From Acidihalobacter ferrooxydans (GTDB lineage Bacteria > Pseudomonadota > Gammaproteobacteria > DSM-5130 > Acidihalobacteraceae), in NCBI RefSeq assembly GCF_001975725.1, contig NZ_CP019434.1:1203041-1267040 (forward strand): 64,000 nucleotides of DNA. Direction: 5' to 3'. Made by a program: the position numbers and the translations under genes. A model generated the notes under the pieces. It was not told the origin of the DNA. It saw nothing but the letters and a program-made list of their open reading frames with translations, and did not search any database. Within the stretch, counting starts at the first letter, position 1, and every line of letters starts with the position of its first letter. This document shows, piece by piece, positions 55,703 to 64,000 of the stretch.

Positions 55703-55942
55703 ATGGCCGAGGTGTTGCTTTACACCAGCCCGGGCTGTCCGGACTGCGCTGCGGTCAAGCGTTATCTCGACGCGCGAGGTATCGCCTACGAGGAACGGGA
55801 TGTGACCGCGCCGGGCATGGCCGAGCAGGCCAAATCCCGCTACGGGGTGCGCGTTGCGCCGATCACCGTGATCGATGGCGAGGCGCTGTACGGCACGTTC
55901 GCCGATCAGAAGCCGCGGCTGGACGCTGCGTTCGGCGGCTGA
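55703..55942 (+). CDS. Glutaredoxin-like protein (CPDC motif)
   Basis: A 79-residue thioredoxin-fold protein: LLYTSPGCPDCAAVKRYLDA with the CxxC active site, and the cis-Pro in RVAPITVIDG. It resembles NrdH/glutaredoxin. In this operon it probably keeps the cysteines of CopZ or the regulator reduced, or helps release copper; this is inference from location. Confidence 0.88.
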   Translation: MAEVLLYTSPGCPDCAAVKRYLDARGIAYEERDVTAPGMAEQAKSRYGVRVAPITVIDGEALYGTFADQKPRLDAAFGG

Positions 55943-55963
55943 ACGCCGACTCACACGAGGAAA

Positions 55964-56716
55964 ATGGAAATGAACAGGAAATTCATCAAGCGATGTGCGC
56001 TGGCCGCCACCTGCGTCGCGCTCGCTGTCCCGCCTGTATTTGCCCAGGGCATGATGGGCGGCGATAACGGTGTCACGGGAAACGGAGCCGGCGGTCAGGG
56101 GCCGGGCATGATGGGCGGAGCCGGCGGGAGTGGTTACGGCTCGGCAAACGGATCAGGCGTTGCTCAGGGTCCCGGCATGATGGGCACGGTCAACAACCGG
56201 CCCGTGGCCCCCGGCTGGGGCGGCGCCACCTGGGATTATGCGCAGGTGAAACGCTATCTGGCTGCTTCGGAGGCGGACGGCCGCGCCGAGGGCAAGCGCG
56301 TGGTGTTCCAGGGGCATGCTGTGACCATCGACATGGTGGCGGTGCAACCCGGGCATCCCGACACCACCTTCGAGGTGCATGGCATCACCAATCCGACTCT
56401 GGTGGTGCCGGCCGGCGCGACCGTGCATCTCAATCTTGTCAACATGGACTACGGCAACAACATGGAACACGGCGTGATTATCACCCGGGTGCCGCCGCCG
56501 TATCAGCGTAACCTCATGATGCAGACCGGCACCGGGCTGGCCGGCATCGCGCCACCGATTCCGTGGCGCAGCAAGAAAGCGCTGAGTCAGTCGCTGTTCG
56601 CCGCTGCCGGCACCACGTTCACCACGCCGACCCGGCCCGGCGTCTACTGGTATGTCTGCCAGACGCCGGGGCATGCCGAGAAAGGTATGTACGGCAAGTT
56701 TGTGGTCGTTGGATGA
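55964..56716 (+). CDS. Rusticyanin-like periplasmic blue copper protein
   Basis: A 250-residue exported protein: the signal peptide ends at VPPVFAQ. A Met/Gly-rich linker with three GMMG motifs (residues ~28-70) precedes a cupredoxin domain resembling rusticyanin. Shared features are the WDYAQVKRYLAAS entry, the FEVHGITNPTLVVPAGATV strand, and the C-terminal YVCQTPGHAEKGMYGKFVVV. The type I copper ligands are His169, Cys232, His237 and Met242, with the C-x4-H-x4-M spacing of rusticyanin. Rusticyanin carries electrons from iron oxidation; in this operon a role in copper binding or in donating electrons to the multicopper oxidase is also possible. Confidence 0.85.
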   Translation: MEMNRKFIKRCALAATCVALAVPPVFAQGMMGGDNGVTGNGAGGQGPGMMGGAGGSGYGSANGSGVAQGPGMMGTVNNRPVAPGWGGATWDYAQVKRYLAASEADGRAEGKRVVFQGHAVTIDMVAVQPGHPDTTFEVHGITNPTLVVPAGATVHLNLVNMDYGNNMEHGVIITRVPPPYQRNLMMQTGTGLAGIAPPIPWRSKKALSQSLFAAAGTTFTTPTRPGVYWYVCQTPGHAEKGMYGKFVVVG

Positions 56717-56726
56717 GGATACGAGG

Positions 56727-56996
56727 ATGCCATATGGAAACGGACCGGAAGGATTTTTCGGTGCAATGTGGGGGATACCGATCATGGGATTTCTGATCAT
56801 GCTGGCGGTGCTGGCCGCCGTAGTCTGGGTGATCGTCGCGGTCGGACGTTCGGCCTGGAAGGGGCGCGAGGCACCTCCGACGCTGCCGCGCCACGATAGT
56901 GCGCTCCAAGCCCTGCGCGAACGCTACGCGCGCGGCGAGATTGATCACGACACCTTCGAGCGCATGCGCCGGGAGCTGGAACGCGCTGGTTCCTGA
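56727..56996 (+). CDS. SHOCT domain membrane protein
   Basis: An 89-residue protein with one membrane helix (IMGFLIMLAVLAAVVWVIVA) and a C-terminal SHOCT motif (ALQALRERYARGEIDHDTFERM). The ATG at 56727 is chosen; the first residues are Gly- and aromatic-rich. SHOCT proteins accompany many metal-related loci but have no defined activity. Confidence 0.85.
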   Translation: MPYGNGPEGFFGAMWGIPIMGFLIMLAVLAAVVWVIVAVGRSAWKGREAPPTLPRHDSALQALRERYARGEIDHDTFERMRRELERAGS

Positions 56997-57035
56997 TCAA
57001 GCAATCAAGAAAGGCACGAGTGACGAATTTAAACC

Positions 57036-57722
57036 ATGGACTCTACTTATTTAAACTGGATTGCCTGGATCGCATTGATTTCGGGCATTGTTTCAGCCAT
57101 TGCCATCGTGGTGGATATTTTTTCGGGTCGACGCCAGTCGATGAAGATCATGGAAATCACCTGGCCGGTCACCGGGCTGTACATGGGGCCGTTGGGCTGG
57201 TGGGCTTATGTGCGCTTCGGAAGAGCGCAAAAGGTCGGAACCTCAGATCATGGTGACCATGAGGACAAGCCAAAGAAGCCCTTCTGGCAAAGCGTATTTG
57301 TCTCGGTGACCCATTGCGGAGGGGGTTGCACCATCGGTGACATCATTTCCGACACCGGCCTCTACCTGAGTGGTCTGGTGCTGTTTGGATCCTCTCTGCT
57401 GACCTCCTATACGTTCGATTTTGCCTTGGCGTTCATTATTGGCATTTTGTTTCAGTATCTACCGATCCGGGCTATGGGTGAGACAAGCCGCTGGCGCGCG
57501 CTGGTCAAGGCGGTCAAGGCGGACGCCCTGTCGTTGATTTCTTTCGAGATTGGTCTGTTCGGCTGGATGGCCCTGGTGCAACTGGTCTGGTTCGCGCCTG
57601 GCCTGAACGCTGCAGATCCGCTGTTCTGGTTCATGATGCAGGTCGGTATGACTGTGGGTTTTATCACCGCCTATCCGACCAACTGGTGGTTAGTCAGAAA
57701 GGGCATCAAGCACGGCATGTAA
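57036..57722 (+). CDS. DUF4396 membrane protein
   Basis: A 228-residue polytopic protein with about six helices. The family hallmark THCGGGCTIGDIISD (two cysteines in GGGC context) lies mid-protein, preceded by a His/Asp/Lys-rich loop (SDHGDHEDKPKK). Helices after it contain PIRAMGETSRW. DUF4396 proteins are found with copper oxidases; transport or sensing of copper is possible, not shown. Confidence 0.85.
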   Translation: MDSTYLNWIAWIALISGIVSAIAIVVDIFSGRRQSMKIMEITWPVTGLYMGPLGWWAYVRFGRAQKVGTSDHGDHEDKPKKPFWQSVFVSVTHCGGGCTIGDIISDTGLYLSGLVLFGSSLLTSYTFDFALAFIIGILFQYLPIRAMGETSRWRALVKAVKADALSLISFEIGLFGWMALVQLVWFAPGLNAADPLFWFMMQVGMTVGFITAYPTNWWLVRKGIKHGM

Positions 57723-57827
57723 TGAAAGACCTGCGGAGTTGTTCGCAGAGCCGGTTTCAGCACGTCAATGGGGTTGTTGATTTACTGACGCAGCGCCGAT
57801 TATTCACTGATTATTGAGGACTTTGTC

Positions 57828-59459
57828 ATGAATCGATCCGAAGACATAGATCATATGCGCCGGCGTCTGCTGCTGCAGGGCCTTGCCGCTGGCGGTGCGC
57901 TGGCTGTCGGGCTGGGGCCGCGTGCAGCGCAAGCGCAAGGCGGCATGATGGGCGGCATGATGGGGGGCGCACAGAATGTGGCCGCGGCCGGTTCCGGCGT
58001 GTTCTCGCGTACGCTGCCGGTGCCGCCGCCGCTGCACGGGCAGGCTGATGCGCAGGGCGTGTTGCACTATGCCTTGCGTGCCGGGAGCGGTCACAGCGAA
58101 CTGATCGGCGGGGTGCGCACACCGACCTGGGGCTACAACGGCGCGCTGCTTGGCCCCACCCTGCGAATACCGCGCGGCAAACCCGTGCAGATGCATATCA
58201 CCAACGGCTTGGGCGTGCCCACCACCCTGCACTGGCACGGCGCCCAGGTGCCGGGAAAGGTGGACGGCGGGCCGCATAACCTGATCGCGCCCGGCGCCGT
58301 GTGGGCGCCGGCCTTCACGCTGGGCCAGCCGGCCGGGACGCTCTGGTACCACCCGCACCCCCACACGTATACCGGCCCGCAGGTGTATGCCGGGCTGGGC
58401 GGTTTCCTGCTCATCGATGATGGCGAGGATGCGCGGCTCGGCTTGCCGCATACCTACGGCGTGGACGACCTCCCGCTGGCGCTTCAGGACCGGCGCCTGG
58501 ATGCTTCCGGGCACCTTGTCTACATGAACCGGATGCCGGACATGATGGGCATGAAAGGCGACCGTTTCCTGGTCAACGGCGTCGAGCAGCCCCATGCCGA
58601 GGTGCCGGCCGGCTGGTTGCGCCTGCGCCTGCTCAACGCATCCAACGAACGAATTTACCATCTGGCCGTTGCCGACGGGCGTGAATTTCATGTGATTGCC
58701 GGCGATGCGGGTCTGCTGGAACAGCCGGTGCCGCTACGCAGTCTGCTGCTCGCACCGGCCGAACGCGCCGAGATCGTGGTCGATCTGCGTCGCGAGCAGG
58801 GGCGCTCACTGGTGCTGCGCAGCGATTCCGGAGCGGTCGTGCCGGGCCTCTATAGCATGCCTATGCCCGTCGATGCCTATGATCGCGGACGTTTCGATCT
58901 GCTGCAACTGCGCGTCGGCGCGCCGTCGGGCCTGTCCGCCCGCCTCCCGGAACGGCTGGTGCCTGCGCCAACGCCGCGCGCAGACGAACCCGCCCGTGGT
59001 TTTGTACGGAACGGCATGAAGGGCGGCGGCATGATGGGCATGATGGGGATGATGCGCGGCGGCTCCGGTGGCCGCGCGGCGGATGGCCCCGGCGGTATGA
59101 GCATGGGCATCGGCGGGCGTGACCTGTTCGCTATCGACGGACGCTACATGCGCATGAACGTGATCGACGTCAAGACGGCGCTTGGCCGCACGGCGCTGTG
59201 GCGCGTACACAATCGCAGCACCATGGCGCATCCGTTCCATGTGCATGGCACGTCCTTTCTCATCCGCAGCCGCGATGGCAACGCACCGCCGGCACACGAA
59301 CGCGGCTGGAAAGACGTGGTGCTGGTACGCCGCGGCGAGACCGTCGAACTGCTCGCGCCCTTCCATCACCGCGCCGGCGCCGCTCATCCCTACATGTATC
59401 ACTGTCATATCCTCGAACACGAAGACAACGGCATGATGGGGCAGTTCACCGTAACCTGA
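57828..59459 (+). CDS. cueO: Multicopper oxidase, CueO-like
   Basis: A 543-residue oxidase with a Tat signal (MRRRLLLQGLAAGGALAVG). All copper motifs are present: HWHG (His135, His137), WYHPHPH (173-179), HPFHVHG (468-474) and HCHILEHEDNGMM (525 onward), covering the trinuclear site and T1 copper. Met-rich segments GGMMGGMMGG and GMMGMMGMMRGG recall the CueO methionine loop that binds Cu(I). It oxidises periplasmic Cu(I) to Cu(II). It lies 105 bp after DUF4396 and may belong to the same operon or have its own promoter. Confidence 0.95.
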   Translation: MNRSEDIDHMRRRLLLQGLAAGGALAVGLGPRAAQAQGGMMGGMMGGAQNVAAAGSGVFSRTLPVPPPLHGQADAQGVLHYALRAGSGHSELIGGVRTPTWGYNGALLGPTLRIPRGKPVQMHITNGLGVPTTLHWHGAQVPGKVDGGPHNLIAPGAVWAPAFTLGQPAGTLWYHPHPHTYTGPQVYAGLGGFLLIDDGEDARLGLPHTYGVDDLPLALQDRRLDASGHLVYMNRMPDMMGMKGDRFLVNGVEQPHAEVPAGWLRLRLLNASNERIYHLAVADGREFHVIAGDAGLLEQPVPLRSLLLAPAERAEIVVDLRREQGRSLVLRSDSGAVVPGLYSMPMPVDAYDRGRFDLLQLRVGAPSGLSARLPERLVPAPTPRADEPARGFVRNGMKGGGMMGMMGMMRGGSGGRAADGPGGMSMGIGGRDLFAIDGRYMRMNVIDVKTALGRTALWRVHNRSTMAHPFHVHGTSFLIRSRDGNAPPAHERGWKDVVLVRRGETVELLAPFHHRAGAAHPYMYHCHILEHEDNGMMGQFTVT

Positions 59460-59647
59460 GCACGCGCGGTCCTGCTGTGCGCACTGACAAGGAGGCCGGG
59501 TGGGGATGAGGAAATGGAGAAACATCCGGGTCTACGCCATGCACAGCAGAACAAAATCTGATTCTGCCATAACGCCCCCCATCGTACTGCGCCATTCCCG
59601 GCCGACTGATCGGTTTGCGGACATGGGGGGCGCCACCAAACAGCCAT

Positions 59648-59904
59648 CCCGAATATTTCACCCGGTCGCTGTAAAATACTGATAAATCATACGGATTAAT
59701 TACTGATCAAAAAAAGAATTGTGCGTATATCAGCAGGTGACGAACGGTTACCGGGCGAACGCTGGACGCGCCCTCGCACCGATCTGGCCACCCTCCAGCG
59801 GTATTTCCTTCCTCATCAATAGGCTGGCTATTGATTCGGTCGCAAAGCCACTGGCGAACGCCCAGCTCGGCGCGATCATCGCGTCCCCGGGTGAAATATC
59901 CGGG
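59648..59904 (+). repeat. Dispersed TIR repeat family A, copy 2
   Basis: 257 bp. The left end CCCGAATATTTCACCCGG and right end CCGGGTGAAATATCCGGG form terminal inverted repeats. From GCGTATATC onward it differs from copy 1 at only a few positions. It includes the TCAATAG/CTATTGA hairpin. Left of that the copies are less similar, and this one is longer by an insertion near 59675. Confidence 0.9.
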
Positions 59905-59911
59905 TTGATTG

Positions 59912-59926
59912 GGTATGAGTCATACC
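59912..59926. promoter_or_regulatory. Palindrome upstream of aapJ
   Basis: GGTATGA and TCATACC form a perfect 15-bp palindrome with a single central G, 166 bp upstream of the aapJ ATG. It could be a regulator binding site; no regulator is assigned. Confidence 0.35.
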
Positions 59927-60092
59927 GATTTTCTGATCTGATTTCCTGCTCGGTTGACGTTCGCGCTGCCGCATGCGTGGTTTACAAGGAACCAAAAACC
60001 CGCTATTACTAGCAAATCGCTGCATAAAAAAGGCTATGAAAGCCTGCGGCGGGGGCTGATTGAATACAATAAAACTTGAAGGGGATTACAAC

Positions 60093-61115
60093 ATGCAAAT
60101 CGTCAAGATTGTGGCCGCAGGCGTGGCCATCGTGGGTATGAGCGTCGCTGCCAATGCTCATGCCGGCAAGACCTTCGACTCCGTGAAGGCCAAGGGCTAT
60201 GTGCAGTGCGGTGTCGGCACCGGCTTGCCCGGTTTCTCCAGCGTCGATAGCAAGGGTCAGTACACCGGGCTGGATGTCGATGTATGTCGGGCCGTGGCCG
60301 CCGCCATGTTCGGCGACGCGAATAAAGTGCGTTATACACCGTTGACCGCCAAGGAGCGCTTCACCGCGTTGCAGTCGGGCGAAATCGACATTCTGTCACG
60401 CAACACCACCTGGACCATGACGCGCGATACTTCGCTGGGTCTGACCTTTGCCGGCGTGAATTACTACGATGGTCAGGGTTTTCTGGTGAAAAAATCGCTC
60501 GGTGTGACGAGTGCAAAGGAACTCGCCGGCGCGACCTTTTGTATCCAGGCGGGCACCACCACGGAACTGAATCTGGCGGACTATATGCGTTCGCATCACA
60601 TGAAGTATCAGGCAGTGACCTTCGATACCTCGGACGCGACCTCCAAGGCGTTCGATAATGGCCGCTGCGATGTGCTGACCTCGGATCAGTCTCAGCTCTA
60701 TGCCTTGCGCACGCAGCTCAAGAATCCTGAGGGTGCGATGGTGCTGCCCGAAGTCATCTCCAAAGAGCCGTTGGGCCCGGTGGTGCGTTCCGATGATACC
60801 CAGTGGTTCAATCTCGTGAAGTGGTCGCTGTTTGCCATGAAGAACGCAGAGTGGCTGGGCGTGACCTCCAAGAACGTTGCCGAGATGAAGAAGAGCAACA
60901 ATCCGAACATCCAGCGCCTGCTCGGGACTTCCGGCGAGTTCGGCAAGATGATCGGCGTGTCCAATGCCTGGGCCTACGACATCATCTCCCAGGTCGGCAA
61001 CTACGGTGAGTCCTTCGAGCGTAATGTGGGTATGGAATCGCCGCTCAAGATCAAGCGCGGTCTCAATGCGCTGTGGACGCAGGGCGGCATCCAGTACGCA
61101 CCTCCGATCCGCTGA
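60093..61115 (+). CDS. aapJ: General L-amino acid ABC transporter, substrate-binding protein AapJ
   Basis: A 340-residue periplasmic binding protein. The signal peptide ends near ANAHAGK. The mature N-terminus KGYVQCGVGTGLPGFSSVD and YTGLDVDVCRAVAAAMFGD are family typical, as is RNTTWTMTRDTSLGLTF. It captures a broad range of L-amino acids. A hairpin with a T-run follows before the permease gene, which would favour high binding-protein levels. ATG at 60093 is preferred to an upstream TTG. Confidence 0.92.
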   Translation: MQIVKIVAAGVAIVGMSVAANAHAGKTFDSVKAKGYVQCGVGTGLPGFSSVDSKGQYTGLDVDVCRAVAAAMFGDANKVRYTPLTAKERFTALQSGEIDILSRNTTWTMTRDTSLGLTFAGVNYYDGQGFLVKKSLGVTSAKELAGATFCIQAGTTTELNLADYMRSHHMKYQAVTFDTSDATSKAFDNGRCDVLTSDQSQLYALRTQLKNPEGAMVLPEVISKEPLGPVVRSDDTQWFNLVKWSLFAMKNAEWLGVTSKNVAEMKKSNNPNIQRLLGTSGEFGKMIGVSNAWAYDIISQVGNYGESFERNVGMESPLKIKRGLNALWTQGGIQYAPPIR

Positions 61116-61128
61116 TCGCGGCACGGTC

Positions 61129-61157
61129 GCGGGGGCATGGCGCCCCCGCACTTTTTT
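61129..61157 (+). terminator. Intercistronic hairpin/attenuator after aapJ
   Basis: GCGGGGGC and GCCCCCGC form a perfect 8-bp stem around a 5-nt loop, followed by AC and six T residues. It lies between aapJ and aapQ. Partial termination here is a common way to make more binding protein than permease. Confidence 0.85.
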
Positions 61158-61178
61158 CATATTTTCGCAGCGGAACTT

Positions 61179-62354
61179 ATGAGCAACCACCAAGCGAGCG
61201 CTACACCCTGGTGGCTGAACCAGCGGATACGCGGCTGGATCGCGCAGCTGCTGGTCATCGCCTTCGTCGCCGGTTTCTTCACCTTCGTGGCCTACAACAC
61301 GCAGGTGAACATGCAGGCCCGGGGCATCAGCAATTCGCTGAGCTTCTTCGGTCAGGAGGCGGGTTTCAGCGTCATTCAGTCGCTGATTCCCTACAGTTCG
61401 AGTTCGACCTACGGGCGCGTGTTCCTGGTCGGTCTGTTGAACACGCTGTTTGTTTCGGTCATCGGCATTATCTTCGCTTCGTTGCTCGGGCTCGTTATCG
61501 GTATTGCCCGATTGTCATCCAACTGGCTGCTGGCCCGGCTGGCTGGCGCGTTCATCGAGACTTTCCGCAACATTCCGCTGCTGCTACAAATATTTTTTTT
61601 CTATTTCGCTGTCATGCAGGTGCTGCCGACCGCCCGGCAGAGCTTCGATCTCGGCGGGCTGTTCTTTTTTAATAACCGAGGCGTTTATCTGCCGCGCCCC
61701 GTGCCTGAGCCGGCATTCTGGGCGGTCGTGATCGCTTTTGTCGTCGCCATCGGCGGTGTCATCTGGCTGCGCCGCTGGGCGCGTCGCCGCCAGGAAGAGA
61801 CCGGACAGCCGTTTCCGGTATTCTGGGGCGGATTCGGCCTCATTATCGGTTTGCCACTGATCGTATTCTTCCTTGCCGGCATGCCGCTGGGATGGAGTGT
61901 GCCGCAGTTGCGCGGGTTTAATTTCCAGGGTGGCCTGGTGGCAATTCCCGAGTTCACCGCGTTACTGCTCGCACTGACGATCTATACCGCAGCCTCGATT
62001 GCTGAAATCGTACGCTCGGGCATTCTCTCGGTCAGCCACGGGCAGACCGAGGCGGCACGTTCTCTGGGGCTGCCGAATCAGCGCGTGCTGCAACTCGTGG
62101 TGCTGCCGCAGGCCTTGCGCGTAATCATCCCGCCGGTCACCAGCCAGTACCTTAATCTGACCAAAAATTCTTCGCTGGCGACAGCCATCGGTTATCCCGA
62201 TCTGGTGTCGGTATTTGCCGGCACTGCGCTGAACCAGACCGGTCAGGCCGTGGTCATCATCGGCATCACCATGGGTGTCTACCTCACTATCAGTCTGAGC
62301 ATCTCGCTGTTGATGAATGTGTACAACCAGCGCGTGCGGCTCGTGGAAAGGTAG
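61179..62354 (+). CDS. aapQ: General L-amino acid ABC transporter permease AapQ
   Basis: A 391-residue polytopic permease. The N-terminal region is FTFVAYNTQVNMQARGIS, and the EAA loop is EAARSLGLPNQRVLQLVVLPQ. FIETFRNIPLLLQIFFFYF is conserved in His/Glu/Gln-type permeases. It forms a heterodimeric channel with AapM. The ATG at 61179 matches the family start. Confidence 0.93.
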   Translation: MSNHQASATPWWLNQRIRGWIAQLLVIAFVAGFFTFVAYNTQVNMQARGISNSLSFFGQEAGFSVIQSLIPYSSSSTYGRVFLVGLLNTLFVSVIGIIFASLLGLVIGIARLSSNWLLARLAGAFIETFRNIPLLLQIFFFYFAVMQVLPTARQSFDLGGLFFFNNRGVYLPRPVPEPAFWAVVIAFVVAIGGVIWLRRWARRRQEETGQPFPVFWGGFGLIIGLPLIVFFLAGMPLGWSVPQLRGFNFQGGLVAIPEFTALLLALTIYTAASIAEIVRSGILSVSHGQTEAARSLGLPNQRVLQLVVLPQALRVIIPPVTSQYLNLTKNSSLATAIGYPDLVSVFAGTALNQTGQAVVIIGITMGVYLTISLSISLLMNVYNQRVRLVER

Positions 62355-62363
62355 GAAATCGAA

Positions 62364-63467
62364 ATGGCTTACGTGCTCAAGGATAATCACCCGGATCTGC
62401 CGCCACCACGTAGCGAGGTGGGCGTGGTCGGCTGGCTCCGCCGCAACCTGTTTTCGACCTGGTACAACTCGCTGTTCACCCTGGTGACGCTGTACCTGCT
62501 CTACCGTGCGATTCCGCCCTTTATCGACTGGGCTCTTATCCAGGCGCATTTCAGCGGCACCAGCCGTGCGTCATGCACGGGCGGCGGTGCCTGCTGGGTA
62601 TTCATCGGCGACCGCCTGCCGCAGTTTTTTTATGGATTCTATCCTGCCGCGGAGCAGTGGCGGGTCAACATCGGCTTTGCCGTCATTGTGCCGCTGTTGG
62701 CTTATCTGCACCTGCCGCGCGCGCCGGGCAAGCTGTGGGTTGGCGTGTTCACGCTGTTTGTCTATCCGATCCTTGCCTTTTTCCTGTTTTCCGGTGGGCT
62801 CTTCGGCCTGACGTACGTGCCGACCACGCAGTGGGGCGGTCTGATGCTCACACTGATTCTGGCCTTTGCCGGTATCGTCGCCGCACTGCCGCTCGGCGTG
62901 TTGCTGGCGCTGGGTCGGCGCTCAAAGCTGCCTATCCTGCGCAGCGTGTCTGTCGTGTTTATCGAGGTGTGGCGTGGCGTGCCGCTGATCACCGTGCTGT
63001 TCATGTCCTCAGTGTTATTGCCGCTGTTCATGCCGGCCCATGTCGAGGTGGATAAGCTGCTGCGTGCGCTCATTGCCATCGCACTGTTCCAGTCGGCCTA
63101 TATTGCCGAGGTGGTGCGCGGCGGTCTGCAGGCCATTCCCAAGGGGCAATTCGAGGCCGCCGATGCGTTGGGCTTGTCCTACCCCAAATCGATGGCGCTG
63201 ATCGTCATGCCGCAGGCGCTGAAAATCGTGATTCCCGGCATCATCGTGACCTTCATCGAGTTGTTCAAGGACACCAGTCTGGTTGTCATTATCGGCTTGA
63301 TGGACCTGCTCGGCATCACCCAGGCTGCGCTCAACGATCCCAAGTGGCTGGGTTTTGCCATCGAAGGGTATCTGTTCGCCGGCCTGATTTACTGGATTTT
63401 CTGTTTCGGCCTGTCGCGTTACGGGCTGTTCCTGGAAAACCGTTTCCACACCGGCCACCGCCGCTGA
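62364..63467 (+). CDS. aapM: General L-amino acid ABC transporter permease AapM
   Basis: A 367-residue permease. It has FIEVWRGVPLITVLFMSSVL and the EAA loop FEAADALGLSYPKSMALIVM. It begins 9 bp after aapQ. Its N-terminal extension with extra helices is the normal AapM layout. Confidence 0.93.
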   Translation: MAYVLKDNHPDLPPPRSEVGVVGWLRRNLFSTWYNSLFTLVTLYLLYRAIPPFIDWALIQAHFSGTSRASCTGGGACWVFIGDRLPQFFYGFYPAAEQWRVNIGFAVIVPLLAYLHLPRAPGKLWVGVFTLFVYPILAFFLFSGGLFGLTYVPTTQWGGLMLTLILAFAGIVAALPLGVLLALGRRSKLPILRSVSVVFIEVWRGVPLITVLFMSSVLLPLFMPAHVEVDKLLRALIAIALFQSAYIAEVVRGGLQAIPKGQFEAADALGLSYPKSMALIVMPQALKIVIPGIIVTFIELFKDTSLVVIIGLMDLLGITQAALNDPKWLGFAIEGYLFAGLIYWIFCFGLSRYGLFLENRFHTGHRR

Positions 63468-63492
63468 GCCCTCAGTCATCGAGATTACTGCC

Positions 63493-64000
63493 ATGACGCC
63501 AGCATCCACCAGTACCGCCACAGGCGAAACCGTTATCCGCATCCACGAACTGCACAAGTGGTACGGCGAGTTTCATGTGCTCAAGAACATCAATCTCGAA
63601 GTCGCCCGGGGCGAGCGCATTGTCGTCTGCGGACCGTCCGGCTCGGGTAAGTCGACCATGATCCGCTGCGTCAATCGCCTGGAAATTCATCAGCAAGGTA
63701 TCATCGAAGTCGACGGTATCGAACTCGGGGAGAATCTCAAGAACATCGAGACCATCCGTAGCGAGGTCGGCATGGTGTTTCAGCACTTCAACCTGTTTCC
63801 GCATCTGACCGTGCTGGACAATTGTACGCTGGCCCCGATGTGGGTCCGCAAGCAGCCCCGGCGCGAAGCAGTCGAGGCGGCCATGCAATATCTCGAACGC
63901 GTGGGAATCGCGGAGCAGGCGAAAAAATTCCCGGGCCAGTTGTCCGGCGGTCAGCAGCAGCGCGTGGCCATCGCCCGCGCGCTGTGCATGCACCCGAAGG
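63493..64000 (+). CDS. aapP: General L-amino acid ABC transporter ATPase AapP (partial)
   Basis: The first 169 codons are present, and the window then ends. Walker A is CGPSGSGKSTMIRCVNRLE, the Q-loop is GMVFQHFNLFPHLTVLDN and the signature is LSGGQQQRVAIARAL. It energises AapQM. The frame is open to base 64000, so Walker B is outside. It starts 25 bp after aapM. Confidence 0.93.
   Translation, partial: MTPASTSTATGETVIRIHELHKWYGEFHVLKNINLEVARGERIVVCGPSGSGKSTMIRCVNRLEIHQQGIIEVDGIELGENLKNIETIRSEVGMVFQHFNLFPHLTVLDNCTLAPMWVRKQPRREAVEAAMQYLERVGIAEQAKKFPGQLSGGQQQRVAIARALCMHPK

Larger units (their letters stand above)
59460..60092. other. 633-bp intergenic region with repeat A copy 2
   Basis: It holds repeat A copy 2 (59648-59904), a palindrome GGTATGA/TCATACC at 59912-59926 and the aapJ leader with an AAGGGGA ribosome-binding site. 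No gene is supported. No clear terminator for the cueO-like gene is seen. Confidence 0.65.

Overview
The window looks like the chromosome of an acidophilic gammaproteobacterium. Gammaproteobacterial gene orders (comEC-exbB-exbD-msbA-lpxK, yceD-rpmF-plsX-fabH, sdhCDAB-sdhE-ygfX) sit beside a copper-handling operon that contains a rusticyanin-like blue copper protein. Rusticyanin is a hallmark of acidophilic iron oxidisers, so an Acidihalobacter-like organism is my best guess. That is an inference from gene content, not from a database match.

Left end (1-2950): the end of an integrative mobile element. It carries the C-terminus of a PilT-type ATPase, a lytic transglycosylase, two small proteins (one an AlpA-like HTH), a type IV pilin with its own sigma-54 promoter, and a tyrosine recombinase. 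The element seems to have entered a DUF2062 gene: the first 37 or so codons survive (2945-3055, minus), and the junction lies on a perfect 8-7-8 bp dyad that looks like an integrase core site.

Core block 1 (3.3-31.7 kb): comEC; a 243-bp TIR repeat (family A); an IS110-family (IS1111-like) insertion sequence; a ~160-bp TIR repeat (family B); then exbB-exbD-msbA-(WaaA-like)-lpxK-ycaR-kdsB for lipid A and Kdo. Next come a MOSC protein, a hydrolase, rluC, a HAD phosphatase, yceF/maf, a biotin-dependent carboxylase pair, yceD-rpmF-plsX-fabH, a CYTH protein, a family 5 uracil-DNA glycosylase, uvrC, pgsA, tRNA-Gly, tRNA-Cys, prfB with its programmed frameshift, and lysS.

Core block 2 (31.7-49.2 kb): ygfZ diverges from sdhCDAB-sdhE-ygfX-nifU-like, a run joining succinate dehydrogenase with flavinylation and Fe-S functions. 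Then pgm, a DUF1249 gene, and a reduced isc locus (iscR-iscU only, with a type-1-like IscR site and an IscR one cysteine short). A minus-strand operon follows: two-domain glycosyltransferase, DedA, MoxR ATPase, DUF58, transglutaminase. folD closes the block.

Right end (49.5-64 kb): a FUSC-family membrane protein; an autoregulated MerR-type copper operon (merR-copA-DUF302-copZ-grx-rusticyanin-like-SHOCT-DUF4396-cueO-like oxidase) covering cytoplasmic sensing, chaperoning and export plus periplasmic binding and oxidation of copper; a second full copy of repeat A; and the aapJQMP amino-acid ABC transporter, cut by the window end.

Two dispersed repeat families (A: two full copies plus two possible fragments; B: four copies plus one degenerate piece) fill much of the intergenic space and are the most distinctive unexplained structure here.
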